DNA of 64,000 nt from NCBI RefSeq assembly GCF_003144115.1, contig NW_020312010.1:119288-183287 (forward strand), given 5' to 3'. Of this stretch, positions 1 to 10,824 are shown one piece after another. Origin of the DNA: Tilletiopsis washingtonensis. Its lineage: Eukaryota > Basidiomycota > Exobasidiomycetes > Entylomatales. Made by a program: the position numbers and the translations under genes. Under the pieces are notes generated by a model that was given only the letters and a program-made list of their open reading frames with translations, did not search any database and had not been told where the DNA came from. Each line of letters begins with the position of its first letter. Within the stretch, counting starts at the first letter, position 1.

Positions 1-2935
1 CGGACGACTACACGCAGTTCAGCGCCTCGATACCGCAAGACGGCAGCTACCCACTTCCAGCGCCTGTAGCGGAGAGCGCGCCCGAGGACGACGGCTTCAC
101 CGCATTTCTGCAGCAGCAGCACGCGCAGCACCTGGCACAGCAGCAGCTGGCTCAGTACGCGCAGTTCCAGGAGCCGCACAACTCTCTGTCTGCACAGCAG
201 CAGGCGCTCTCGCCTTTTGCTTCGCCGCTCCTCGGTGCCTCCTCTCCTGCGAGCTTCCACGGACGTGCCAGCAGCTTCGGATCGCAATCAGACGCCGGCT
301 TCGACCTCTCGCAGCACAATCTGCAGCAGCACCAACAGCAGCAGCAGGCGCAAGGTTCGGGTCTTTCTGCAGAGGAAGAAGCCTGGATGCAAAGTCTGGG
401 CCAGCGCATCACCCTCGACGACCAGCCGCCGCACGCACCAGCGGCAGAGAACAAAGAGTTCCGCTTCCCGCCAGTGTTTGAAGGCGAGCAAGGCAGCAAC
501 ACCGCGCAGCAGCAGCAGTCGCAGCGGCCACACCAGCACCAGCACACGCCCTCTGTGCCGGTGCTCAGCCTGAACGACACCGCCATGGACACCTCGTCGC
601 ATAACGCGGGCCCCTCACACGGCCACGGCCATGCTCATGGGCATGGCCGCGCGCTGTCGGCCGACGCTGCAGCGGGCGGCTTCCACTCTCTCCCGCAGTC
701 TGCGCCGCCCACTCAGCCCTCGTGGCCCATGGAAGGCATCAGCGGCGGCCACGACCGGCGTGCGGCGTCCTCGAGCGACCTGCCTTCGACCGGTCAGGAC
801 GACGCCGCGTTCTCTTCCACGCCCGCTCCGTCGTCCATGGCGCCGCCCTCTGCGCACGTCTCGAGCGGCGCTGGCGAGGAGCCCGCACGGCAAGACTCTT
901 ACGAGAAGATCCGCAAGTTCCTCAAGCTCGACGTCGACATCGGCTTCCTGACGTCGCCCAAGAACTCTGCCGGCGGCTTCCTCGAGTCGCCAACGGGCAG
1001 CGGCCTGTCGGCGTGGCGCAAGCGCTCCAACTCGGACGTCGGGCCGCGATCGCCAGTCGACGGCCCCGTTCGAGCGGGCTCTGGCCTGTGGAACATCATC
1101 CCTGGCGGCGTGACGGACAAGACGCCGACAGCCACGACCGCAGGCATTGACTGGGCGTTCGAGACGGCCAAGATTCGGCAGGCCAAGCTTCAGGGCGTCA
1201 GCGTGCCGCAGAGCCAGTCGCCGCTCGTCGTGTCTGCCATGCAGACCGACACGCTCAACCCGAACCACCTGGCGCAGAACGAGGCGCTAAGCGACGTGCA
1301 GATGGAGCAGATGCCCAAGGCGGAGCATTTCCCCTCACCTGCTCCTGCGCTCTCGCCGGCGCCGGCACAGCACTTCGGCATGACGGACGCCGCCGCGTCG
1401 CCCATGCATGCGAGCTCGGAGGATCTGTCGGGCAGGTCGAGCCCCTCAGGTAGTCTGGGTCCTGTGCGCCGCGAGCACGGCAGCGCCAGCGGCCGCCCAA
1501 GTGGCATGCCGTACCACGTGCGCGCCAGCAGCCACAACAGCAGCGGCTCATCGTCACGGCCCAGTGCGCTCGCCGCTCTCTCGCCGCACCTCGGTGGCCC
1601 GACGCCGTTCGCCTGGCAGAGCAAGCCAGCCTCGCCGCTGGACAACACGAGTGCGCTGCGTCGCTCGCAGACATCGGCGCGCGAGGCTCGACACTCGCCT
1701 CGCCACCGCTCCGCGCAGAGCGAGGACCTATCGAACATGGCACGCGCGGCGGACCCCGCCGACTACCTGGCTCGCGTCACCGCTCCGGACGGTTCTCTCG
1801 CGCCGCCAGGAGGCATCGGCGGCCCCATGCCGCCCGGCAGCAACGGCGGCCCGCCCGGCGCGGCAGGCTTCTACGCGGGCGTGGGCTCGCGCGGCGGCCA
1901 TCCGTACCGCGTCAGCCACGACCGCCACCACTCGTGGGGCTCGAACACGAGCAACTCCAGCGCGGGCAGTCCGGGACCAGATGGAAGTGCGAGCCACCCC
2001 GGCGGCTCTCCCATGGTGGCGCCCTACCATCCGATGCACAACATGCAGCCGCCGCTACCGCCGCCGCCGCCCTTCCGCCCCATGCAGCCAGAGTATGCTC
2101 AGCAGCCGCCGATGCCCGGACTCAGCCGGCATCACAGCACTCAGTACTCGCAGACGGCTGCGCCCACGTACGGCGCCCTCTCGCCGCCCGTGCCCTCGGC
2201 GCCGTCCGCCAGCGCCGCCGTGCACGCCGTCATTCCGCCGCCGCGCCTGCCGCTGGACGGCGAGATGGTGCCTGTTGCGACGGTGACGACGAGCGCGACG
2301 CAGGCAGCGAGCGCCAGCCGGCGCACCAATGCGGCTGTCCACTACTGCCCGTGAGTGCTGCACGCTTTTGCAGCGGAGCACTGGCTGACACAGTTCCGCC
2401 TCGCAGCATCCCAGGTTGCAACTCGTCCTTCACCAGGTGCGCCGCACTGTCGCATGTCTTTCTCGCTCTGTGCTGACCTCTCTCGCGCCGCCAGGAAGTT
2501 CAACCTCAACGGACATCTCCGCTCGCACACGGGCGACAAGCCGTTCGAGTGCGGCGAGTGCGGCAAGAAGTTCGCCAGGCGAGTCACTGCATTGTCGCTG
2601 AAGGGCGGACCGCCAAGCTCACACGAATTCTCAGGCACTTTGATCTGTCGCGCCACGAGCGCCTGCACTCGGGCATCAAGGCGCACACGTGCGAGACGTG
2701 CGTACTGCGCCTTACACTGCCCATGCCCATCTTTTCGCTGACGCCTCTATCCTCCAGCTGCGGCAAGAACTTTGCGCGCATCGACGCGCTGCGGCGCCAC
2801 CTGCGCACCGACGGCGGCAACGGCGTCGGCTGTGCTGCTCGCGCCGGCTCGACGGCTGCAGGCGGCTCGTCGCCCGGCGAGGGCAGCGATGCGGCGCCGT
2901 CGCCCAACGGCCGCTTCGTCGGCGCGGCCATGTAG
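1..2935 (+). CDS. C2H2 zinc-finger transcription factor, Crz1/Prz1-like (5' truncated)
   Basis: Probable DNA-binding regulator in the nucleus. The frame is open from the left edge, so the start lies outside the window. Exons: 3-2350, 2407-2436, 2495-2578, 2635-2697, 2758-2935, giving about 900 visible residues. The first ~780 are low complexity (Gln, Ser, Pro, His-Gly runs). Three C2H2 fingers sit at the C-terminus, each broken by an intron: CPIPGC...[22 protein letters not shown] and [18 protein letters not shown]. The [19 protein letters not shown] pattern is what I recall for Crz1, the calcineurin target, but I saw no clear PxIxIT docking motif, so the assignment is tentative. Exon 3 ends in a GC donor. 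Convergent with SEC61. Confidence 0.8.
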
Positions 2936-3421
2936 TCGTCTCCCTCTCAGTCTGCTTCTGACAAGCGAGGCACCGCTGCTCCTCTGGCTGGCCCGGAAGA
3001 CCAGCGGGCCTCATCACTCTTCCGCCTGCACCTGCCCCTTGCGCGTGTACCATTAGACCGTGGCGCACTTCCTGTACCGTACCGCCAATGCCGCGAAAGA
3101 GATCAGTAGCTCGTTCCCAGCGCCGCTGCAAGGCGAGACAGAGAGGCAGGGCTCGAGGTGTGAAAGCTGCTAGATTTCGGCCGGAGGCGCATGCAAAACC
3201 CACGCTGGCCCCTGTGACCCTCTCCCCACTTGCGCTTCGCTTCTTCTCTATTCACACGCGCCTGCTCCCGTCGCACGCAAGCAGGCCCAAGGCCATGCCC
3301 TGACCCTCCCCTTCCTTCTTCTCTCCCTCCTGCAGAAGCGCCGCCCTCTGCGACGTCTTGCCTTCCAAGGTTGCGCCAGCCTACTCGCTGAGCGCGGAGG
3401 CGACACCAGTGGAGGCGCCGC
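2936..3421. other. Convergent intergenic region, zinc-finger gene / SEC61
   Basis: About 490 bp between two converging stop codons, with CT-rich tracts near 3230-3340. I see no gene; presumably the two 3' UTRs. Confidence 0.6.
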
Positions 3422-5760
3422 TTAGCCGATCAGGTCGCCCATGGCGCCCATCTCGGCGCCGCCCATCTCGCGGATGCCGAGCTCGAAGTAGGACTGTGGG
3501 CGGGTGCGAAGACAGGGCAGACGTGGGTTCAGTGTGCGATGCCTACGAAAGGCCTTGCTCGCGCGCGATGCTCACGAAGATGGTCGTGCTGGCGAGGAGC
3601 ACGCCGGTGCCGGAGCCGAAGGCGCCGATCAGGTCAGCCGTGACGCTGCGCGTGCAAGCGGATGTCAGCGCATGCCATGGGTATGGCCACTTCAAAGGCA
3701 AAACGCACGAGAGAGCACCGATGGTGGCGCCGCCAAGCATCGCGGCGGCAGGGATGACGCGCTTGAGCTCCTTGTACATGCTGCCCTCGCGGTGACCGGC
3801 CATGACCATCTGGTTGTCCTTGAGCTGCTTTGCGACCTCGCGCGGGCCAGAGCCCGAGACCTCGATCCACGTCTTGCTGAAGAGCGCGCAGGCCGAGAGC
3901 GTAAAGGCAATGTACACGGCCGTGTGGATGGGGTCGCCGAGCACCTCGCGGAACGTGTGCGGCGGCGACATGTAGTAGGCAATGCCCGAGATGGCATGCA
4001 GCTGCGGCGAGTCCTCCATGGGCTCCCACACGCCCAGCAGGCGCACGGCCAGGTTCGAGGGGAAGCGCGAGGCGAGCATCTGCGAGATGATGAACACGTT
4101 GCTCGTCAGGGCCGACTCGAGCATGATGGGCATGTTGCTCGTGTAGAAGAGCTTGACGGGGTACGTGCCGCGCTGTCCGCGGAAGCGGTTCGACTTGACG
4201 GGAATCTCGATGCGGAAGCCCTGCAGGTAGATGACGACGAGGAAGACGAGCAGCGTGGCCACGAGGTTCATCACGTTGGGCAGCCGCTCGCGGAAGAAGG
4301 CCTCCTTGAGCGCGCGCGTCTTGTCGTTCCACGTAAAGAGCAAGTGGAAGAGGGCCACGAGGGCACCCTCAAACTCGGGGCCGCGGCCCGTGTTGATCGT
4401 CGTGGGCGAGAAGGCCTTCCACACGATGCTCTCGCAGATGTTCGTGGCGATGAAGAGCGAGATGCCCGAGCCAAGGCCGTAGCCCTTCTGCAGCAGCTCG
4501 TCGAGCAGAATGACGATGAGGCCGGCAACGACGAGCTGCAGGATGAGCAGCAGGCAGACTCCGGCACCCAGGTCCGAAGGCTGGCCGTACAGGCCAGTAA
4601 GCACGTAGACGGTCGCCTGGCCGAGCGAGATGATGATGGCAAAGACTGCGGCAGGGCGTGAGCAATAGCACATCACAAAGGGAAGCGCGCAGCACCGCAG
4701 CGCATCGTGAAGTGCGGCGCGGCGGACGCGTCGGAGCGAAGGCACGCTCCCGCAAGAGCGACGACCTGCGCCCTGCCTCTGAAGAGCAACGACGTGCGCC
4801 CTCTCTCTGTAGAGCAACAAAGTGCTTCACCACTCGCAAAGGCGGCGCCATGCTCTCCCGCACTCAGGCCCATCCTTCGTCTACGGCACTCCAGTCTTTC
4901 CACATTGCGCGCACTCACGCTTCTGTGCGCCGCCAAACAGCGCGCGGTCCTCCTTGAGCGAAAAGTCGACCTCGACGAGGTTGGCGCCGGCGAGGAGCTG
5001 CATGATCATGCCGCTCGTGACGATGGGCGAGATGCCGAGCTCCATGAGCGTGCCGCGGTTCGACGCCAGAATGACGCGCATCCAGTAGAGCGGGTCCGAC
5101 GAGTCGCTCGACATGATGCCGTACAGCGGAATCTGCGACGAGACGAGGAAGATGGCAAGCACGATGGCCGTCCAGGCCATGCGCGACTGGAACGGCACTG
5201 CAGAGGCGGGTCAGTGTGTGGTGCGCAAGGGCTGGCGAGCGCCGGCGATGCGTGTGACGGCGTGCTTGGCAGCGGCAGGAGCCTTGGTCCCCGACGGGCG
5301 GCAGCGGCAGCGGCACGGCCGCGAGCACACGTCGCCGCCGCCGCCAGCGTGCCGGCGCAGGCGTGCATCGCGATCGTCTGCCATGGCCGCAGCGCCTGGC
5401 AATGCGGCAGGCTTGGTGGCCACCGTAGACGGCCATGCTTTCGCTGCCCCTTGCCCCACCTGCTGTGCCAGCGCATACATGCCGCACTCGGCCTGCGCCC
5501 CGCACCCGTCGCAGTCTGACGCAGCCCGGCGCATGCGCGCACACCACGGCCGCTCGCTCGCATGCTGCGCCCACTCACCCTTGCGTTCCGGCGCCGAGAC
5601 CTCGGGCAGGACGCTCATGAAGGGGCGCACGAGGGAGAGGAAGCGGACTGGGCGGGCATTGGGGGTCAGCGAGGGGGGAGCGCCGGGTGCTGACGTGCTG
5701 CAAGCAGCAGCAGCAGCTGCACCGGCCACTGCACGTGCGGCAGCACTCACAGCCACTCAT
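3422..5760 (-). CDS. SEC61: Sec61 translocon alpha subunit
   Basis: Pore-forming subunit of the ER protein-conducting channel. Exons on the minus strand: 5760-5751, 5647-5579, 5197-4919, 4645-3709, 3645-3576, 3493-3422, giving 478 residues, the usual Sec61-alpha length. The spliced N-terminus reads [20 protein letters not shown], followed by [14 protein letters not shown], a long multi-pass region with [18 protein letters not shown], and a C-terminal [14 protein letters not shown] segment. The first exon is only 10 nt (ATGAGTGGCT); the start follows from family conservation, since no other reading gives the SGFRFL start. The last exon encodes the tail ending MGDLIG. Divergent from the nucleoporin gene across about 520 bp. 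Confidence 0.96.
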
Positions 5761-6278
5761 GCTGGGCGGTCCGGTGGGGGGTGCGAGGTGGGGTGTGACG
5801 GTGGGAGTGTGAGGTGCGAGTGCGGGGCACGCTCACGCCGCCGCCGCGCGAAGAAGCGCCCGCCCGCGCGCGCGCCGAGGCCGAGCGACGTGGCGCGCGC
5901 ACGGCGCCGGCTCGTGCGAGGCGCGCGCCGCGGCGTGGCGCATGCGGCATGCCAGCGCGGGAGCGGGCGGCGTCTCGCTGGGCGCGCCACGTGGGGAGCC
6001 GCCGACTCTACAACAATGCAGCCCCGTGGGAGCAGCGCGCCTGTATTGCGGCCTGGCGCGCATTTCTGAAGTGCCGTCGAGCTCGAGGCAGCTGCGAAGA
6101 AGCGGCGCGCGGCCGGGCCACTCGACTCGACTCCACCTCGAGCTTCTCTTCTCGCCCTGCCCTCCATCCGCCCACAGCGCTGCCTCTCTACAGCTACAGC
6201 ATCGCACTCAGCTCCAGCGCAACCACCACCCTCATCCACCTTCGCCTTTCTTCGCGCACGCGCACCGTCTCGCCCGCC
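5761..6278. promoter_or_regulatory. Divergent promoter region SEC61 / Nup50-like
   Basis: 518 bp between two start codons. A CT/CA-rich tract runs up to the plus-strand ATG (about 6180-6278), typical of a fungal 5' leader. No clear TATA box. Confidence 0.5.
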
Positions 6279-8213
6279 ATGAAGCGCGGCGCCGCCAACC
6301 AGATCCACAAGGACGCGCCCAGCGACGACGAGGGCGACGAGGGCGCCGGCAACGAGAGCAGCAGCGGCAGCGCAGCGGGGCCGCCGCCGGAGCGCCGCGC
6401 GTGAGTGCACGGCATGCGAGGCGTGGCGCTTGTGAGAGGCGGCAGAGCGGGCCGCGGGGCATGCGGCGGTGCGGGCAGCGTGGCCTGCCGCGCCCTCGCT
6501 GCCCAGCGCAGAGCGTCGTCGGGCGCCTTCGCTCTCTCTGCTGCACAGCACCTTGTCGCTGACCTCACTCGTCTCCGCTCGCAGCATCCGCGGCCTGCCC
6601 AAGCGCAAGGGCCTCACGCCCTCCGCCGCTCCCGCCGCAGCGGCGCCAGCCACAACACCCAGCTTCTCCTTCGCACAGCCGGCAGCTTCGCCTGCCTTTG
6701 TAAGTTGGTGGCCGACGACTGACGGGTCGGAGCAACGTTGCACGCAGTGGGGCTGATGCTTTCCCTGAGCAGTCCTTTGGCTCGCCGTCAGCCCAGCCGA
6801 CGGCATCGTCATCCGCGGCGAACGGCAATGGCGGGGGCAGCAGCAGCACCAGCTCCTTCACGCCCTTCGGCGCTGCCACGGGAGCAGCCACGTCCTTCGG
6901 CAGCAGCAGCAACAGCAGCACCTCTATGCCTTTCGGCAGCAGCTTCGCTGCGCCATCCTCCTCTGCTGCGGCACCAAAGAGCGCGCCTGCTCCGTCCTTC
7001 TCCTTCTCGGCCTCGCCCTCCTCCGCCGCGCCTTCCGCCTCTTCCTCCACTCCCGCGCACGCCGCTGCCACATCCGCGCCATCCAGCGCCGCGACGCACT
7101 CGTACCACGCCCAGCTGCGCGGGCTCAACCACTCGTTGCAGAGCGCCATCGCGCGCGCTCTGGACGTCGATGCCTTCGCAGACTTGCAGCCTCTGCTCTC
7201 GCGCTATGCCGAGCATCGGCAGCGCGTAGAGAAGGAGAAGGCGAGCTCGCCTGCTTCCGCTCCGAAGCCGGCGGCTACGTCTGCCGCTACCGCTTCACCA
7301 GCTCTTTCGCCAGCTCCCGCTCCCGCTCCCTCTACTTCGCAGCCCAGCAGCAGCACTGCCGCCAAGCCCAGCAGCAGCAACAGCGCCCCAGCGAAGCCCG
7401 CCGTCTTCTCGCCGCCAAAGGTGGCCAGCACGCCGTTCCGCTTCGCCGGCGCCCCTGCGCCGACAGCCACGAGCAGCAGTGGCGGCAGTGCCGAGGCCGC
7501 AAAGCCCGCATTGCTGCCGGGCCAGCCGACGTTCACGCTGCCCAGCGGCGGCTTCAGCTTTGCGGGCAAGCCTGTGCCAGGCACTGCTGCGTCAACCTCG
7601 GCAGGCAGCAGTGGTGCAGCCTCCGCCTCTGCAGCGGCACCGGCGGCGGGCGCGAAGGACGACGCAGCTCCGGCGGAGAAGAGCGAGACGAAGGCACCGA
7701 CGCCGACGCCGGCCTTCTCCTTTGGCTCTTCCTCGTCCCCCACAACCGCTGCTGCATCAGCTACGAGCATCGGGAGCAAGCCTGTGCCGGCCGCAGCAAC
7801 GACGCCGGCCTTTGCCTTTGGCTCCTCGGCTGCCTTTGGAGGCGCTGCTTCGGCTTCTTCGACGCGTGAGTCTCTCCCCTGATGCCCTTCTGCTCCGCGC
7901 AGCACCGGCTTCGAGCCTCGTCCGCTCACATTTGCACAAACACGCAGCAGCTGCACCCTCCAAGCCCGCGTTCTCCTTCGGCACTCCCACGTCCGCACCC
8001 GCCGCCAGCTCCGGCTTCTCCTTCGGCAGCGGCAGCTTCGGCAGCGGCGCAGCGCCGAGCCCGCCGGCCGCGGGCACGCTGCGCTTCGGCTTTGGCTCGT
8101 CCGCCGCCGCCTCTACGCCGCCGGCCAGTGGAGGTGCCAGCGCCACGGGCTTCACCTTTGGTGCCTCGTCGACGCCGCAGAAGAAGCCGGATGAGAAAGA
8201 GGGCGAGAAGTAA
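6279..8213 (+). CDS. FG-repeat nucleoporin, Nup50/Nup2-like
   Basis: Likely nuclear-basket nucleoporin that binds importin-alpha. Exons: 6279-6400, 6585-6699, 6773-7865, 7948-8213, giving 531 residues. The N-terminus MKRGAANQIHKDAPSDDEGD matches the Nup50/Nup2 importin-alpha binding start. The body has many FG-type motifs (SFSFAQ, PFGSSF, AFSFG, FSFGSGSFG) in Ser/Ala/Pro-rich sequence. A helical segment near residues 180-225 (YHAQLRGLNHSLQSAIARAL) resembles the Nup50-family middle region. The protein stops after the last FG motif with TPQKKPDEKEGEK; I see no Ran-binding domain, which this family usually carries at the C-terminus. The acceptor of the last intron is uncertain (7901 or 7948). 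Confidence 0.82.
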
Positions 8214-8351
8214 ATGCTTCGTCTCGCATTGAAGCGCAGCGAGTCATCGTGAGATTTCGTGAGAGAGATACAGAGAGGGCAGACAGGCCCGCGCACTGGC
8301 GCACTCGAGCTTGAGGTGCAGGGGAGTCTGCGGCGCGGGCACGGGGCGCCT

Positions 8352-9199
8352 TCACTGCTGCGCCTCGTCGTCGCGCAGCAGGCCCTTTGCGCGCAGCTCC
8401 TCGGGCGAGGGACGCGCGGCAATGCCGTGGCCAAGCTTGTCCTAGTGGCAAGTGTGTGGCATGTGAGCAGGCGCCCCGGGGCTGCGGCGGTAGTGCGGCT
8501 GGGCGTCGAGGCCAGCGCGCAACTTCAGAGCGCTGGCAGCGCGTCCACCGCAGGACACTTTGGCCCACTGCCCCTCTTGCGCTGCCCCTTCGCCATTCTC
8601 TGCACAGCCCATCTCCTCTCCCCTCTCTCCTCCCTCCGCGGCGCGCGGCGCAACTCACCTCGAGCTGGCTGCGCTCCAGGCTGGCCTTGCTGTCCTGCAG
8701 GCCCGGCGCCACGGCCTGGTCCTTGAGGATGCCGCGGCGCTCGAGCTCCTCGCGCTCGGGGCGCCGCTCCAGACGGCCCTCGAGGCGGTCTTCGAGCTGG
8801 TGCTTCTGCAGCTCTGCCTGACGAGGCGAGGCGCGGCGCTCAGCTTGAGGTGACAGGGGTGGGCCCAACTCCAACACACCTGCTTGGCCTGCAGAGCAGG
8901 AGCAACCGTCGTGTCCTTGAGGATGCCCTTGTCCTGCAGGTCCTTCTGGCCCGCACGGTTCTGCAGCAGCTTCTCGAGGCGTGCCTGCGAGTGCGCAGCC
9001 AGAGGGCGCCGCATCAGCGAGTGTGCTGCACGTGCAGCTCAGCGGCCAGGCCAGGCAACGCACCGCCTCCTCGGCGTGGCCCGGCGAGAGGGGCTGCTCG
9101 CTGCTGCTGCTGACGGAGGTGTCGAGGTTGGGAAGGGCGCCTGGCGAACGCGTGAGTCACAGGACGAGAAGAGAGGCGGCAGGCAGACGGCGCACTCAT
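8352..9199 (-). CDS. Small RPEL-repeat protein (predicted actin binder)
   Basis: Exons: 9199-9196, 9140-9064, 8984-8880, 8817-8659, 8441-8352, giving 144 residues. Three RPEL-type units: residues ~29-50 (LEKLLQNRAGQKDLQDKGIL), ~74-94 (RRPEREELERRGILK) and ~118-138 (ARPSPEELRAKGLLR). The GIL/GIL/GLL cores sit exactly 44 residues apart, and the linkers are also alike (VAPALQAK... and VAPGLQDSK...QLED). RPEL motifs bind G-actin in animals; the same role here is inferred. The first exon is just ATGA; this start is chosen because the spliced frame runs without a break into HAEEAARLEKLL. Confidence 0.82.
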
Positions 9200-9843
9200 G
9201 CTGCGGGTGAGATGGACGAGGCGGTGGTGGTGGTGGCAGGAGCAAGGCAGCAGCGCAGCGCGCGCCAGCAAGCTCCACCTCGACTCGCGCTCCTCGCTGG
9301 CGCCGCGCCGCGCGGGCCACAGCCACCTCGCGCCCTCGACCGGCGCCGCCTCTCGCCTGCCGCGCGGCCAGGCATCCTGACAGAGTGTTCCGCTTCACCG
9401 CCTCTGCAGCAGCAGTCCCGTCGCCGCAGCATGCATGCTTCACACCACACAGATGCTGCGGCCCGAAGCGATGCTTGTCTGGAGGGGCGCCTGCGCACGG
9501 GCCCCTTTCACGCTGCGCGCTGCTCCTGCACCAGCTCGCCGCGCGCTGACTTTGAGGCCGCGCCTCCGCCGCGCGCCGCGCGCTGCCGCCTGCGCTGCGT
9601 GCTCCCTGTCTGATCCGCACTGCTCCGTCTGCTCAGCCTAATGGCTTGGTTGCGGAAAGGCGCTGCATTCTTATTCTCGATTCCGTTCACGGAGACATCA
9701 CATGTCGCCCCAGCTGGCCGACGAGGCCTTCTTGCCTTGGCACGTCCACGTCTCGTCGCGCTCTTGAGGCGCACCTACGAGTTTGTACGGACTGCTCGCG
9801 GTCAGCACTCGAGGGAGACGCTGTGGGCCGCAAGCCACACCAC
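9200..9843. other. Intergenic, upstream of the RPEL gene
   Basis: 644 bp holding the RPEL promoter (read leftward) and the 3' end of the deacetylase-like gene. GC-rich, with a more AT-rich patch at 9660-9705. No gene or tRNA recognised. Confidence 0.5.
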
Positions 9844-10824
9844 TCACGATGCCTTTCCGAGGCACTGCTGCACCGTCAGCAGCTCGTAGCCCATCGCTCG
9901 GTAGCGCGGCGCCATCGTCGCAGCAACTGTATCGATGCTGGCCTCGAAGATCTCATGAGCCAAGGGCATGTGCGGGTCGGGATACGTGCAAGAGGAGAGC
10001 ACGTCGATGCTGGTCATGGGCGAGGCGCCCATTGCATCCCGCGAGTCCGTGTCCCATGTCACGACACTGAGGCCGTGTCTCGAGTTGAGGTACTCGACGC
10101 AGGCGGCATCGCACGCTCCGTGTGGCGGGCGGATAAAGGCAGGCACCACGCCGAGCGTCTTCCACGTCGCCTCCTCGAGCAGCTCGACCTCCGCGTCGAT
10201 CTGCGTCTGCGTGAGATCGCTCAGGCGCGCGCCCGACCACGTATGGCTGGCGATGAGGTGGCCCTTGAGCAGCGATGCGCGCAGCATGGCCACGTTGCTC
10301 TCGTCGTAGATGCATGCGCCGTCGGCCAGTGCCCCATTGACAAACGCCGTGTAGTGCCCGCCGCTCTGGGCGAAGATGTCGTCCAGCTGCGCATGCCACA
10401 CCGCAGGGCCCGCATCGAAGCTGTACGCCAGATCGCGCTGGCAATTGCCAATGGAGCGCGGCACGGGAGGCAGCACAGAGCTGGCCATGACCTCGCCCAG
10501 CCGCGTCTGCAGATTCTCGAGAATCTTGCGCGACACGGGCGGCAGCAGGGCCTCTTCGGTGCCGCTTTTGAATGCGGGCGCAGTCAGGTCCGGGCCGTCC
10601 TTGATGCCGGAGCCGGACAGTCCGAATGCAACTTGTTGCGCCGAGTCTTGAACGGGCCGACCTGTCCACGAGGAGACGGACTGTGCTAGACGACCGGATG
10701 TGACCGCCCATGCGACCATGTTGGCTTCGGCCTTGATGCCTTCTGTCGGCGTGCGAGTCGGCGCGGCGTGGCAGATTGCGATGAAGAGAGAAGACAGCGG
10801 CAGCGCAATAGAGAGCCGTCTCAT
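9844..10824 (-). CDS. Secreted polysaccharide-deacetylase-like protein with degenerate metal site
   Basis: Single-exon gene, 326 residues. The N-terminus MRRLSIALPLSSLFIAICHA looks like a signal peptide, so the product is probably secreted or in the cell wall. Family motifs are recognisable in order: AYSFDAGP (134-140) at the TFDDGP position, SHTWSGARL (193-201) at the SHTWSH position, RPPHG (232-236) at RPPYG, then VTWDTDSRD and a late LAHE. The Asp that normally binds metal is Ala138 and the second His of HxxxH is Gly198, so two of three metal ligands are lost; Asp137 and His194 remain. It may be inactive, or bind chitin/chitosan without hydrolysis. A TATA box lies just upstream. Confidence 0.88.
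   Translation of the reverse strand: MRRLSIALPLSSLFIAICHAAPTRTPTEGIKAEANMVAWAVTSGRLAQSVSSWTGRPVQDSAQQVAFGLSGSGIKDGPDLTAPAFKSGTEEALLPPVSRKILENLQTRLGEVMASSVLPPVPRSIGNCQRDLAYSFDAGPAVWHAQLDDIFAQSGGHYTAFVNGALADGACIYDESNVAMLRASLLKGHLIASHTWSGARLSDLTQTQIDAEVELLEEATWKTLGVVPAFIRPPHGACDAACVEYLNSRHGLSVVTWDTDSRDAMGASPMTSIDVLSSCTYPDPHMPLAHEIFEASIDTVAATMAPRYRAMGYELLTVQQCLGKAS

Noticed and set aside
152-592. Cys-rich 146-residue frame antisense to the zinc-finger gene
   Set aside because: Cys runs arise from reading the CAG/Gln repeats on the opposite strand.
3504-4661. 385-codon open frame antisense to SEC61
   Set aside because: Shadow of the conserved Sec61 exon on the other strand; no family features.
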